Shown here: in pieces, positions 17,692 to 26,511 of the stretch
Layout: each line of letters opens with the position of its first letter
Position numbering within the stretch: position 1 is the stretch's first letter
Assembly (NCBI RefSeq): GCF_023109105.1
Contig: NZ_JALDTZ010000011.1
Location: forward strand, 1-64,000
Direction: 5' to 3'
DNA: 64,000 nt
Source: Streptococcus mitis
Lineage (GTDB): Bacteria; Bacillota; Bacilli; Lactobacillales; Streptococcaceae
The notes under the pieces: generated by a model
Told to the model about the DNA's origin: nothing
The model's input: only the letters and a program-made list of their open reading frames with translations
Database searches by the model: none
Translations under genes and position numbers: made by a program

Positions 17692-17716
17692 GAGGTGGGA
17701 GAGAAAATTCCACCTC
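17692..17716 (+). terminator. Weak hairpin between metQ and the M20 gene
   Basis: GAGGTGG pairs with CCACCTC, followed by TTGCTTTTG. The poor T run suggests partial termination or an mRNA-stabilising hairpin that would leave more metQ message than downstream message. Confidence 0.5.
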
Positions 17717-17776
17717 TTGCTTTTGTATAGAGCATGGATTGTCAGGAAGAGTAGTTCATAGAAAGGTAGAGAGAGT

Positions 17777-19150
17777 ATGGTTTTTCCTAGTGAACAAGAA
17801 CAAATTGAAAAATTTGAAAAGGATCATGTAGCCCAACATTATTTTGAGGTTTTGCGTACCTTGATTTCTAAGAAATCGGTCTTTGCCCAGCAGGTTGGAC
17901 TTAAGGAAGTCGCAACTTATCTGGGTGAGATTTTCAGACGTGTTGGCGCTGAAGTGGAGATTGATGAGAGCTATACGGCGCCCTTTGTTATGGCGCATTT
18001 CAAGAGCTCGCGTCCAGATGCTAAGACCTTGATTTTCTATAACCACTATGACACTGTGCCAGCGGATGGGGATCAGGTCTGGACAGAGGATCCCTTTACT
18101 CTTTCGGTGCGTGATGGTTTCATGTATGGGCGTGGGGTTGATGACGACAAGGGTCATATCACGGCTCGTTTGAGTGCTTTGAGAAAATACATGCAGCACC
18201 ACGATGACCTGCCTGTCAATATCAGTTTTATCATGGAGGGAGCGGAGGAATCAGCTTCGACAGACCTGGATAAGTATCTGGAAAAACATGCGGACAAACT
18301 CCGTGGCGCAGATTTGTTGGTCTGGGAACAAGGGACCAAAAATGCCTTGGAACAGCTGGAAATTTCTGGTGGAAATAAGGGGATTGTGACCTTTGATGCC
18401 AAGGTAAAAAGTGCTGATGTCGATATCCATTCGAGTTATGGTGGGGTTGTGGAGTCAGCTCCTTGGTACCTCCTTCAAGCCTTACAGTCTCTTCGTGCCG
18501 CAGATGGCCGTATCTTGGTGGAAGGCTTATACGAAGAAGTTCAAGAGCCAAATGAACGAGAATTGGCCTTGGTGGACACCTACGCCCAACGAAATCCAGG
18601 GGAAATCAGTCAAATTTATGGTTTGGAATTGCCTCTCTTACAAGAGGACCGTGCAGCCTTTCTAAAACGTTTCTTTTTTGAACCAGCCCTTAATATCGAA
18701 GGGATTCAGTCCGGTTATCAAGGACAAGGAGTTAAAACGATTTTACCAGCAGAAGCAAGCGCTAAGCTAGAAGTTCGTTTGGTTCCTGGTCTAGAACCGC
18801 ATGATGTTCTGGAAAAAATTCGGAAACAGCTAGACAAAAATGGCTTTGATAAGGTAGAATTATACTATACCTTGGGAGAAATGAGCTATCGAAGCGATAT
18901 GAGCGCGCCAGCCATTCTTAATGTAATCGAGTTGGCCAAGAAATTCTATCCACAGGGCGTTTCAGTCTTGCCGACTACAGCAGGCACTGGGCCTATGCAT
19001 ACGGTCTTTGATGCCCTAGAGGTTCCAATGGTGGCCTTCGGTCTAGGAAATGCCAATAGTCGAGACCACGGTGGAGATGAAAACGTGCGAATTGCTGATT
19101 ATTACACCCATATTGAATTAGTAGAGGAGCTGATTAGAAGTTATGAGTAG
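17777..19150 (+). CDS. M20-family metallopeptidase
   Basis: A 457-residue cytoplasmic dinuclear-zinc peptidase of the M20/DapE/dipeptidase type. Visible motifs: [12 protein letters not shown] near residue 92 (first His/Asp), GRGVDDDKG near 118 (bridging Asp), MEGAEESAS near 154 (catalytic Glu plus metal Glu), TAGTGPMHT near 400 and RDHGGDENV near 430 (metal His). It lies inside the methionine transport operon, overlapping metN by 8 nt, so a role in freeing methionine or a related amino acid from imported peptides is plausible but unproven. Confidence 0.88.
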   Translation: MVFPSEQEQIEKFEKDHVAQHYFEVLRTLISKKSVFAQQVGLKEVATYLGEIFRRVGAEVEIDESYTAPFVMAHFKSSRPDAKTLIFYNHYDTVPADGDQVWTEDPFTLSVRDGFMYGRGVDDDKGHITARLSALRKYMQHHDDLPVNISFIMEGAEESASTDLDKYLEKHADKLRGADLLVWEQGTKNALEQLEISGGNKGIVTFDAKVKSADVDIHSSYGGVVESAPWYLLQALQSLRAADGRILVEGLYEEVQEPNERELALVDTYAQRNPGEISQIYGLELPLLQEDRAAFLKRFFFEPALNIEGIQSGYQGQGVKTILPAEASAKLEVRLVPGLEPHDVLEKIRKQLDKNGFDKVELYYTLGEMSYRSDMSAPAILNVIELAKKFYPQGVSVLPTTAGTGPMHTVFDALEVPMVAFGLGNANSRDHGGDENVRIADYYTHIELVEELIRSYE

Positions 19151-20204
19151 AGATATTATCAAGTTAGATCAGATCGATGTGACTTTTCACCAAAAGAAGA
19201 GAACCATCACAGCGGTCAAGGATGTGACCATTCACATCCAAGAAGGGGATATCTACGGAATCGTTGGATATTCTGGAGCAGGGAAATCAACCCTTGTGCG
19301 GGTGATTAACCTCTTGCAAAAACCATCTGCAGGAAAAATTACCATTGATGACGATGTGATTTTTGATGGCAAGGTGACCTTGACGGCCGAGCAGTTGCGT
19401 CGTAAACGTCAAGATATTGGAATGATTTTCCAGCATTTCAATCTGATGAGCCAGAAGACAGCAGAGGAGAATGTAGCCTTTGCCCTTAAACACTCTGGAC
19501 TCAGCAAGGAAGAAAAGAAAGCTAAAGTAGCTAAGTTGTTGGACTTGGTTGGTTTGGCTGATCGTGCTGAAAACTATCCTTCACAACTATCTGGAGGACA
19601 AAAGCAGCGTGTGGCTATTGCGCGTGCCTTGGCAAATGATCCAAAAATCTTGATTTCAGACGAGTCAACGTCTGCCCTTGATCCTAAGACAACCAAGCAG
19701 ATTTTGGCCTTGTTGCAAGATTTGAACCAAAAATTAGGCTTAACTGTTGTCTTGATTACGCATGAAATGCAGATTGTCAAAGACATTGCCAACCGTGTGG
19801 CAGTCATGCAGGATGGGCATTTGATTGAAGAGGGTAGTGTCCTTGAAATCTTCTCAGACCCTAAACAACCTTTGACCCAAGACTTTATCTCAACAGCCAC
19901 AGGTATTGACGAAGCCATGGTCAAAATCGAGAAGCAAGAAATCGTGGAACATTTGTCTGAAAACAGTATCTTGGTGCAACTCAAGTATGCAGGGGCTTCA
20001 ACAGACGAGCCACTTTTGAATGAATTGTACAAGCATTACCAAGTAACGGCTAATATTCTTTATGGAAATATCGAAATCCTCGATGGCACTCCTGTTGGAG
20101 AATTGGTTGTGGTCTTGTCAGGTGAAAAAGCAGCGTTGGCAGGTGCCCAAGAAGCCATTCGTCAAGCAGGCGTACAACTAAAAGTATTGAAGGGAGGACA
20201 GTAA
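19143..20204 (+). CDS. metN: Methionine ABC transporter ATP-binding protein
   Basis: A 353-residue ATPase. Walker [10 protein letters not shown] near residue 42, ABC signature [15 protein letters not shown] near 147, Walker [13 protein letters not shown] near 171 and the H-loop LITHEM near 203 are intact. The extra C-terminal ~90 residues form the NIL domain that binds methionine and shuts the transporter down (trans-inhibition), known for MetN. It overlaps the M20 gene and is 1 nt from metI. Confidence 0.95.
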   Translation: MSRDIIKLDQIDVTFHQKKRTITAVKDVTIHIQEGDIYGIVGYSGAGKSTLVRVINLLQKPSAGKITIDDDVIFDGKVTLTAEQLRRKRQDIGMIFQHFNLMSQKTAEENVAFALKHSGLSKEEKKAKVAKLLDLVGLADRAENYPSQLSGGQKQRVAIARALANDPKILISDESTSALDPKTTKQILALLQDLNQKLGLTVVLITHEMQIVKDIANRVAVMQDGHLIEEGSVLEIFSDPKQPLTQDFISTATGIDEAMVKIEKQEIVEHLSENSILVQLKYAGASTDEPLLNELYKHYQVTANILYGNIEILDGTPVGELVVVLSGEKAALAGAQEAIRQAGVQLKVLKGGQ

Positions 20205-20205
20205 G

Positions 20206-20898
20206 ATGGAATCATTGATTCAAACCTATTTACCAAATGTCTATAAAATGGGCTGGGCTGGTCAGGCAGGCTGGGGAACAGCCATCTATCTAACCCTTTA
20301 TATGACAGTTCTTTCCTTCATTATCGGAGGATTCTTGGGGCTTGTTGCAGGTCTTTTCCTTGTCTTGACAGCGCCAGGTGGTGTTTTAGAGAATAAGGTT
20401 GTTTTCTGGATTTTAGACAAGATTACCTCTATCTTCCGTGCGGTTCCTTTTATCATTCTCTTGGCAGTTTTGTCACCCTTTTCACACCTAATCGTAGGGA
20501 CAAGTATCGGACCAAACGCGGCTATCGTACCGTTATCTTTTGCAGTATTTGCCTTCTTTGCCCGTCAGGTGCAGGTTGTCTTGGCTGAACTGGATGGCGG
20601 TGTCATTGAGGCGGCTCAAGCGAGCGGAGCGACATTCTGGGATATCGTGGGTGTCTACCTATCAGAAGGTCTTCCAGATTTGATTCGTGTGACGACTGTG
20701 ACCTTGATTTCCCTTGTTGGGGAAACAGCTATGGCCGGTGCGGTTGGAGCTGGTGGTATCGGTAACGTGGCCATCGCTTATGGATTTAACCGCTACAATC
20801 ACGATGTGACCATCTTGGCAACCATCATTATCATTTTGATTATCTTTACAATCCAATTCTTGGGAGATTTCTTGACCAAGAAATTGAGCCATAAATAA
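20206..20898 (+). CDS. metI: Methionine ABC transporter permease
   Basis: A 230-residue permease (called metP in some genomes) with five predicted membrane segments. The cytoplasmic EAA-type coupling loop EAAQASGATFWDIVGVYLSE near residue 130 contacts MetN. GWGTAIYLTLYMT at residue 23 is the family N-terminal helix. AGGACAGTAAG provides the ribosome site inside the end of metN. It is the last gene of metQ-M20-metN-metI. Confidence 0.94.
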   Translation: MESLIQTYLPNVYKMGWAGQAGWGTAIYLTLYMTVLSFIIGGFLGLVAGLFLVLTAPGGVLENKVVFWILDKITSIFRAVPFIILLAVLSPFSHLIVGTSIGPNAAIVPLSFAVFAFFARQVQVVLAELDGGVIEAAQASGATFWDIVGVYLSEGLPDLIRVTTVTLISLVGETAMAGAVGAGGIGNVAIAYGFNRYNHDVTILATIIIILIIFTIQFLGDFLTKKLSHK

Positions 20899-20924
20899 AA
20901 AGAGCCGTGTGGCTCTTTTTATTT
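20887..20924. terminator. Bidirectional terminator between metI and the ECF S-component gene
   Basis: AAAAAGAGCC-GTGT-GGCTCTTTTT with flanking A- and T-rich runs on both sides, between two convergent genes. Confidence 0.9.
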
Positions 20925-20925
20925 A

Positions 20926-21495
20926 TCAGATTTTCTGCGCAAATTTTTTACTTAAGACTTGTCCAATCAAGGCACCAACTAGGGCTCCGATGACAATACT
21001 TGCGATAAAAAGAAGGATAGTTCCAGGATTTGGTGCAACCATGATACGATCGATATATTCTTGGGATTTTCCTCTTGCTAGGAGAGTAGCCATATAGGTT
21101 TTGGGCGCAATCCACATAAGTAAGATTGGACCAGTTGAGCTAAAGGCAAAAATAACGAAAGAAAGGAAGTTCTTAGTTTGGTCCTTGTATTTTCCTAAAT
21201 GAGCTACTCCATCTGCTAGGAGGCCACAGATAATTCCAGGAAGGAAGGCACCGGCACCGTGTTTAGTTCCCAAGAAAAAGAGAGCCATGACAAGGCCGAT
21301 AGTGGTAATGGCTCCAAAGCGCGGAACTTTTGCGACTAGGATCATATAGACGCTACCGCCGACAAGGGCAGTAAAGGCAGGCGCATAAAACATATTTCCA
21401 GTTTGGTCAAGGAGATTGCCCAAAAGGACACCAATCCCCATGCAGAGGAAGTAAAGAACTGCAAAAAGCAGTGTAGTTAAGATAGATTTTTTCAT
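20926..21495 (-). CDS. MptD/Trep_Strep-family ECF transporter S component
   Basis: A 189-residue very hydrophobic protein with five to six membrane segments, starting MKKSILTTLLFAVLYFLCMG. The pattern, with GAGAFLPGIICGLLADGVAHLGKYKD in the middle, resembles the Trep_Strep (MptS) family of energy-coupling-factor substrate-specificity subunits. Such subunits use a shared ECF ATPase/T module, not encoded here. The substrate is unknown. It is monocistronic with its own promoter. Confidence 0.75.
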   Translation of the reverse strand: MKKSILTTLLFAVLYFLCMGIGVLLGNLLDQTGNMFYAPAFTALVGGSVYMILVAKVPRFGAITTIGLVMALFFLGTKHGAGAFLPGIICGLLADGVAHLGKYKDQTKNFLSFVIFAFSSTGPILLMWIAPKTYMATLLARGKSQEYIDRIMVAPNPGTILLFIASIVIGALVGALIGQVLSKKFAQKI

Positions 21496-21528
21496 GAATT
21501 GTCTCCTGATAATTTTCTCATAATTCTC

Positions 21529-21557
21529 ATTGTACCACGGTTTGGTGGGATTGTAAA
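21529..21557 (-). promoter_or_regulatory. Promoter of the ECF S-component gene
   Basis: Read leftward: TTTACA (21557-21552), 17-nt spacer, TACAAT (21534-21529) with TG one base upstream. Confidence 0.75.
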
Positions 21558-21574
21558 TGGATAGTCTATGTGTT

Positions 21575-21600
21575 TGAAAACGCTTGAAATATGCTATAAT
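21575..21600 (+). promoter_or_regulatory. cre-like site and promoter of the DUF624-HK07-RR07 operon
   Basis: TGAAAACGCTTGAA (21575-21588) matches the CcpA consensus TGnAAnCGnTnnCA at all fixed positions except one (A for the last C). The extended -10 TGCTATAAT is at 21592-21600, so CcpA would cover the -35 region. Carbon-catabolite control is inferred. Confidence 0.6.
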
Positions 21601-21629
21601 AGTTTCAGAGTTATTTTTAGGAGGATATC

Positions 21630-22244
21630 ATGGGGAGATTTTTAGACTTTGTCTTTAATCGTTTCTTTTTAGGGATGATTGCGACAGCCTTCTTTTGGCT
21701 ATTAACTTTAGCAGGAGGGATTATCCTTGGTCTAGCGCCAGCTAGTGCCACCTTGATGAGTTTATATGCAGAACATGGTTATAGCTTTCGGGAATACAGT
21801 TTGAAGGAGGCTTGGTCTCTATATAAGCAAAATTTCGTCTCAAGCAACCTGATTTTCTATAGCTTTTTAGGAGTGGATTTAGTTTTGGTCTATGGCTTGT
21901 ATCTCTTGGTGCAATTGCCTCATCAGACTATTGTTCATTTGATTGCGACCTTTTTGAATGTCCTAGTAGTTGCCCTGATCTTTTTGGCCTATACAGTATC
22001 TTTGAAACTACAAGTTTATTTTGACTTGTCTTATCGAAACAGTATCAAACTATCCTTGATTGGTATCTTTATGAGCCTAGCAGCTGTAGCCAAGGTTCTC
22101 CTTGGGACTGTGCTACTTGTGGCAATTGGTTATTATATGCCTGCTCTTCTCTTCTTTGTAGGAATTGGGATGTGGCATTTCTTTATCAGTGATATGTTGG
22201 AACCGGTCTATGAAAGCATCCATGAAAAATTGGCGACAAAATAG
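21630..22244 (+). CDS. YesL-like DUF624 membrane protein
   Basis: A 204-residue membrane protein with about five hydrophobic segments. GRFLDFVFNRFFLGMIATAF...LGLAPASATL at the N-terminus is characteristic of DUF624/YesL. In Bacillus and streptococci this family sits beside YesM/YesN two-component systems and glycan transporters, as here, where a histidine kinase follows with overlapping frames. Biochemical function unknown. AGGAGG lies before the ATG. Confidence 0.85.
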   Translation: MGRFLDFVFNRFFLGMIATAFFWLLTLAGGIILGLAPASATLMSLYAEHGYSFREYSLKEAWSLYKQNFVSSNLIFYSFLGVDLVLVYGLYLLVQLPHQTIVHLIATFLNVLVVALIFLAYTVSLKLQVYFDLSYRNSIKLSLIGIFMSLAAVAKVLLGTVLLVAIGYYMPALLFFVGIGMWHFFISDMLEPVYESIHEKLATK

Positions 22245-23892
22245 AATGAAGCAGTTTTGGCTACATACGCTTCTGCGAACCTACAGTTCAGTTATGATCA
22301 TTATTATTGCGAGTTTTGCAATCTTACTTTCTTACGCTGACTGGGATTCACGGGAAAAGGAAGCTCAAAGAGTAGCCCAGCGTGTAACTACTCGAACAGT
22401 CGAAGAGGTGGAATATTATTATCGCGAGTCAGCCCAGCTAGCGCAAGATTTAGTAGCCAATCAAGATCGTATACAAGGTGTTTATAAGTACTTTAGCCTG
22501 TCAACTTCTGAGTATTTTTATTGGCTGTTGGAGCATCAAGTAGCTTCGTCAACTTCTATTTCTCTGTATGAAAATATCGATGATCTGTATGTTCAGAATG
22601 ACTATATAACGGGTGTTGCAATCGTCTTGCAGGACTTTAAAGAAGTTTATGTTTCGAGCAGAAATGAGAGAGGTGGTCATACGATACTTGCGGAAGACTT
22701 TAAACCAGAGGCCAATAGTTTTGGAGTGCCTATTTTAGATCCAGCGACGGATCAATCGATAGGTGTTGTTTATATCTCCTTGGATCCAGAAATCTTATAC
22801 CATGCTGTGGACAATACCCGAGGTCATATCCCGATGGCTGTGACTGTGACATCGCCTTTTGATACGGAGATTTTTCATATTGGTGAGAGGGTCAATAGGG
22901 AGCATGAGAACTGGTTTGTTGGTGTGACCTCTCATGGCTATCAGGTTCAGGTGGCAGTTCCCAAAAACTTTGTTTTACAAGGAACAGTGACTAGCTCTTC
23001 TTTGATTGTGGGCTTGAGCCTTCTTTTTATTGTTATTCTTTATCTGACTTTGAGGCAGACCTTTGCTAATTACCAAAAGCAGGTAGTGGATTTGGTGGAT
23101 TCCATCCAAGCTATTGCTCAAGGGGAAGAAGGTCTTCGCATTGATACGCTTGAAAAGGATCAGGAATTGCTCCTAATCGCGGAGACGACCAATGATATGT
23201 TGGATCGATTGGAAAAGAACATCCATGATATTTACCAGTTAGAGCTTAGTCAAAAAGATGCCAATATGCGGGCCTTGCAGGCGCAAATCAATCCTCATTT
23301 TATGTATAATACGCTTGAGTTCTTGCGTATGTATGCAGTCATGCAAAGTCAAGATGAGTTGGCAGATATCATTTATGAGTTCAGTAGTCTCTTGCGTAAC
23401 AATATTTCCGACGAAAGAGAAACTCTTCTCAAACAGGAATTAGAATTTTGCCGTAAATATAGCTATCTCTGCATGGTTCGCTATCCCAAGTCCATTGCCT
23501 ATGGTTTCAAGATAGACCCAGAACTAGAGAAGATGAAGATTCCCAAATTTACCTTGCAACCGCTGGTAGAAAATTATTTCGCTCATGGTGTTGACCACAG
23601 ACGGACAGATAATGTGATTAGCATTAAAGCTCTTAAACGAGATGGTTTTGTAGAAATTTTGGTGGTCGATAATGGCCGTGGAATATCGGTTGAAAAACTG
23701 GCAAGTATTCGAGAAAAATTAAGGCAGAGACATTTTGAACACCAAGCCAGCTACAGTGATCAAAAGCAGTCTATCGGGATTGTCAATGTCCATGAGCGTT
23801 TTGTGCTCTATTTTGGGGATCGCTATGCTATTACTATAGATTCTGCAGAGCAAGTAGGTGTTCAGTATCGTATTACAATTCAAGATGAGTAG
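22222..23892 (+). CDS. Sensor histidine kinase of two-component system 07 (YesM type)
   Basis: About 556 residues if started at 22222; starts at 22210 or 22246 are also possible since none has a good ribosome site and all overlap or abut the DUF624 gene. A membrane helix lies near residues 14-34, an extracellular sensing region to about 245, a second helix near 250-270, and then a HAMP region. The LytS-type kinase core has the phosphoaccepting His in QAQINPHFMYNTLEFL, and the ATP-binding N and G boxes PLVENYFAHG and VVDNGRGIS. By position it is HK07 of S. pneumoniae. Confidence 0.88.
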   Translation: MKNWRQNRMKQFWLHTLLRTYSSVMIIIIASFAILLSYADWDSREKEAQRVAQRVTTRTVEEVEYYYRESAQLAQDLVANQDRIQGVYKYFSLSTSEYFYWLLEHQVASSTSISLYENIDDLYVQNDYITGVAIVLQDFKEVYVSSRNERGGHTILAEDFKPEANSFGVPILDPATDQSIGVVYISLDPEILYHAVDNTRGHIPMAVTVTSPFDTEIFHIGERVNREHENWFVGVTSHGYQVQVAVPKNFVLQGTVTSSSLIVGLSLLFIVILYLTLRQTFANYQKQVVDLVDSIQAIAQGEEGLRIDTLEKDQELLLIAETTNDMLDRLEKNIHDIYQLELSQKDANMRALQAQINPHFMYNTLEFLRMYAVMQSQDELADIIYEFSSLLRNNISDERETLLKQELEFCRKYSYLCMVRYPKSIAYGFKIDPELEKMKIPKFTLQPLVENYFAHGVDHRRTDNVISIKALKRDGFVEILVVDNGRGISVEKLASIREKLRQRHFEHQASYSDQKQSIGIVNVHERFVLYFGDRYAITIDSAEQVGVQYRITIQDE

Positions 23893-23903
23893 AGAGGGAG
23901 AAA

Positions 23904-25190
23904 ATGTATAAAGTATTATTAGTAGATGATGAGTACATGGTGACAGAAGGTCTGAAACGTTTGATTCCCTTTGATAAGTGGGATATGGAGGTCGTCGCAA
24001 CAGCCAGTCATGCCGATGAAGCCCTAGAATATGTTCAGGAAAATCCTGTCGATGTGGTCATTTCCGATGTCAATATGCCCGACAAAACAGGACTTGACAT
24101 GATTCGGGAAATGAAAGAGATCTTACCAGATGCTGCCTATATCCTGCTCTCAGGTTATCAGGAGTTTGATTATGTAAAAAGAGCAATGAACCTTAGTGTG
24201 GTGGACTATTTGGTCAAGCCTGTTGATAAGGTAGAGTTGGGAAATCTGCTGGAGAAGATTGCAGGTCAGCTTGGCGAGAGAGGAAAGAAAAGTCAGACCC
24301 TCAGTCAAGATTTAGATGAGGCTGGATTTGTTAGTTATCTAGGAGGTAAGGAGAATTGGTGGATAGGCCTATCCAAGGAAAAACAAGGCTCTTTCACCAT
24401 TCCCTACTATGTATTGGGTCAAGACTGGCAGATTTTCATTTCTGATCAACCCCTAGATGGTTTAGTCGTTACTCCCTTTGAAGCCCCTTATCAAGAATAC
24501 TTTGAACGCTGGAAGCTGAATGCTGAGAAGGCCCTCTTTTACGGTTCTGTAAATTTAAAACAGTCTGAGAGTCTCTTTGCCTATTACGAACCGATTTATA
24601 GGGTTATCATTCAGGGGGATCTCAATCAAATCGTAGAAGAGTTGAACCTATTGGAGAAGGTAGTTCTTGAAAATACACCTCGTGTTTCGATTACCAAGCA
24701 GCTTTTTATCCAGTTTGTCATGGATGTTTTTCACTTGTTTGAACACCTAAAAGCTGATGATATGACGGATATCGTCAAAACTATTCATGCTATTCAATCC
24801 TTTGATGAATTGGTTCCTTATATTAAGGAAACTCTGACCCGCTTTTTTGGGCAATATCGCATGAATGAAAATGTGGTCAGTGTACTGGAAGTTATTGGGC
24901 GTGATTATCAGAAAGAACTTTCGCTCAAGGATATTAGTAAGGATCTCTTTATCAATCCTGTCTATCTAGGTCAGTTGATTAAGCGAGAAACCAATTCGAC
25001 CTTCGCAGAATTACTAAACAAACAACGTATTAAGGCTGCCCAGCAACTCTTACTTTCAACCAGTGACAGTATCGAAGATATTTGTTATGCTGTTGGTTAC
25101 AGTAACGTGGGATATTTCTATAAAGTGTTCCGAAAATTGTGCGGAAAATCGCCAAAAGCCTACCGAAAACAGGTAGAAACTATACTATAA
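23904..25190 (+). CDS. Response regulator of two-component system 07 (YesN/AraC type)
   Basis: A 428-residue regulator. The receiver domain (1-120) has the acidic pair VDDE at 8-10, the phosphorylated Asp55 in ISDVNMPD, and Lys in YLVKPVDK near 104. The last 100 residues are an AraC-type double helix-turn-helix (DISKDLFINPVYLGQLIKRE ... YAVGYSNVGYFYKVFRK). It follows the kinase by 11 nt. I recall TCS07 being linked to host N-glycan use in pneumococcus; the cre-like site upstream would fit that. Confidence 0.92.
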   Translation: MYKVLLVDDEYMVTEGLKRLIPFDKWDMEVVATASHADEALEYVQENPVDVVISDVNMPDKTGLDMIREMKEILPDAAYILLSGYQEFDYVKRAMNLSVVDYLVKPVDKVELGNLLEKIAGQLGERGKKSQTLSQDLDEAGFVSYLGGKENWWIGLSKEKQGSFTIPYYVLGQDWQIFISDQPLDGLVVTPFEAPYQEYFERWKLNAEKALFYGSVNLKQSESLFAYYEPIYRVIIQGDLNQIVEELNLLEKVVLENTPRVSITKQLFIQFVMDVFHLFEHLKADDMTDIVKTIHAIQSFDELVPYIKETLTRFFGQYRMNENVVSVLEVIGRDYQKELSLKDISKDLFINPVYLGQLIKRETNSTFAELLNKQRIKAAQQLLLSTSDSIEDICYAVGYSNVGYFYKVFRKLCGKSPKAYRKQVETIL

Positions 25191-25193
25191 AAT

Positions 25194-25222
25194 TTGTATT
25201 CCTTTACAAAAGGTGCTATAAT
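25194..25222 (+). promoter_or_regulatory. Promoter of the 177-residue membrane protein gene
   Basis: TTGTAT (25194-25199), 17 nt, TATAAT (25217-25222), with TG one base upstream of the -10. It starts right after the regulator's stop codon. Confidence 0.75.
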
Positions 25223-25250
25223 ATCAATAATAATATCAGGAGGTTCTATC

Positions 25251-25784
25251 ATGAAAAAGAAACCGATTTATCTATGGGTCTTGCTAATCTTATCTGCTCT
25301 TATTTCAGCTACGTCTCTGTTTGGAATTTTGAGTCCCTTGCCTAGCAAAGAAGCCTTTCGTACGAGTCACCCACAAGCTGGGGGTGTCAATGCTCAGCAA
25401 TTAGAAGATACCATTAATTATAGCTATAAAGTGGCAGAAGCATCTCATTCTATTTTTAATGTTGCTTTGGTTGTGCTATCTGCTATTTTAGTGGTAGTAG
25501 CGATTGTCTTCCTTGTTCGTAAAAATTTGCAATATGCAAATTATACTTATGTTGGCTATGTTTTGTTAGCCATTATTGGTTCAATTTATAGCTATGTGAC
25601 TTTACAAGACGCTGTGCAGTTAGTTCACGATGAGACCATGCGTTTAGGGATAAGTGTTATTTCACAAGCTGTTAGCATTTTCTATATCGTCATCAATGTT
25701 CTTTTCCTAGCCCTTGTATTCTATAAGATGTGGCGTCAACAAAAAGCCTTGGCTGAAGAAGAGGAAACAGAAGAAGTTGCTTAA
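25251..25784 (+). CDS. Hypothetical four-helix membrane protein
   Basis: A 177-residue protein. Hydrophobic segments lie near residues 7-28, 63-88, 93-115 and 130-160; residues 29-60 form an outside-facing loop and the tail is acidic (EEEETEEVA). AGGAGG at 25239-25244 sets the start at 25251; the frame runs further upstream through the promoter but without initiation signals. I do not recognise a family. It lies behind TCS07 with its own promoter. Confidence 0.75.
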   Translation: MKKKPIYLWVLLILSALISATSLFGILSPLPSKEAFRTSHPQAGGVNAQQLEDTINYSYKVAEASHSIFNVALVVLSAILVVVAIVFLVRKNLQYANYTYVGYVLLAIIGSIYSYVTLQDAVQLVHDETMRLGISVISQAVSIFYIVINVLFLALVFYKMWRQQKALAEEEETEEVA

Positions 25785-25787
25785 GTA

Positions 25788-25832
25788 TTGACAAAAAAGA
25801 GCTATCAAGTTACAATCTTGGTAGTTCTTTTT
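25788..25832 (+). promoter_or_regulatory. nrdI promoter overlapping a terminator hairpin
   Basis: TTGACA (25788-25793), 17 nt, TACAAT (25811-25816) is a near-consensus promoter. The same stretch folds as AAAGAGCTATCAAG / CTTGGTAGTTCTTT plus a T run (about 25797-25832), a terminator for the preceding gene. The two signals share the same bases. Confidence 0.7.
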
Positions 25833-25861
25833 CGATTAAAAATAAAATCATGGAGGAAAAT

Positions 25862-26332
25862 ATGAAGACAATTTCTTTAGTTTATATTAGTTTGAGTGGC
25901 AATACTGAGAGTTTTGTGACGCGCTTGAAAGACTATCTCTTGTCCCAGCACGAGGGAATAGAGGTTCAAAAGATTCATATCAAGGATTTGGTTAAGGAAG
26001 ACCAAGACTTTTATGAGATGGACCATCCTTATGTCGCTTTTTTGCCGACTTATCTCGAAGGCGGGAATGGCGTGGATAACGGAGATGTTGAGATTTTGAC
26101 AACACCAGTAGGAGATTTTATCGCCTATGGTGACAATGCTAGTAAGTGTTTTGGTGTGGTTGGTTCAGGAAATCGTAACTTTAATAACCAATACTGTCTG
26201 ACAGCCAAGCAATACAGTCAACGCTTTGGTTTTCCTGTATTGGCTGACTTTGAAATGCGAGGCATGCTGGGAGATATCAAACGTGTCGCAGCGATTATTG
26301 CAGATTTGTATGAGTTGGAAAGAGAGAATTAA
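25862..26332 (+). CDS. nrdI: NrdI-family flavodoxin
   Basis: A 156-residue flavodoxin-like protein. LVYISLSGNTESFVTRL at the start is the FMN phosphate loop; VVGSGNRNFNNQYCLTAKQY near residue 100 is the typical NrdI segment. NrdI normally reduces or oxidises the dimanganese cofactor of class Ib ribonucleotide reductase (NrdF). No nrdE/nrdF/nrdH is next to it here, so it acts in trans or has taken another flavodoxin role. GGAGG at 25852-25856 sets the start. Confidence 0.85.
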   Translation: MKTISLVYISLSGNTESFVTRLKDYLLSQHEGIEVQKIHIKDLVKEDQDFYEMDHPYVAFLPTYLEGGNGVDNGDVEILTTPVGDFIAYGDNASKCFGVVGSGNRNFNNQYCLTAKQYSQRFGFPVLADFEMRGMLGDIKRVAAIIADLYELEREN

Positions 26333-26346
26333 AGCCAATATAAGAG

Positions 26347-26373
26347 GCGGTTGGCGTTTTTCAACTGCTTTTT
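26347..26373 (+). terminator. nrdI terminator
   Basis: GCGGTTG (26347-26353) pairs with CAACTGC (26362-26368) followed by TTTTT. Confidence 0.8.
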
Positions 26374-26398
26374 GAGTATAAACAGTCTTTGAGAACGT

Positions 26399-26445
26399 AA
26401 AAAAGCATAAGTTCAGGTCTTCAAAACCTTGTTCTTATGCTTTTT
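26399..26445. terminator. Bidirectional terminator between nrdI and the Nramp gene
   Basis: AAAAAGCATAAG pairs with CTTATGCTTTTT around a 22-nt loop, with an A run before and a T run after. It ends the leftward Nramp transcript. Confidence 0.85.
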
Positions 26446-26511
26446 ATCATAGAAATATTTGCTGAATTTTCTCTTGAAATGAAACCTTATCTTCATCTCG
26501 CGCTTTGTTAG

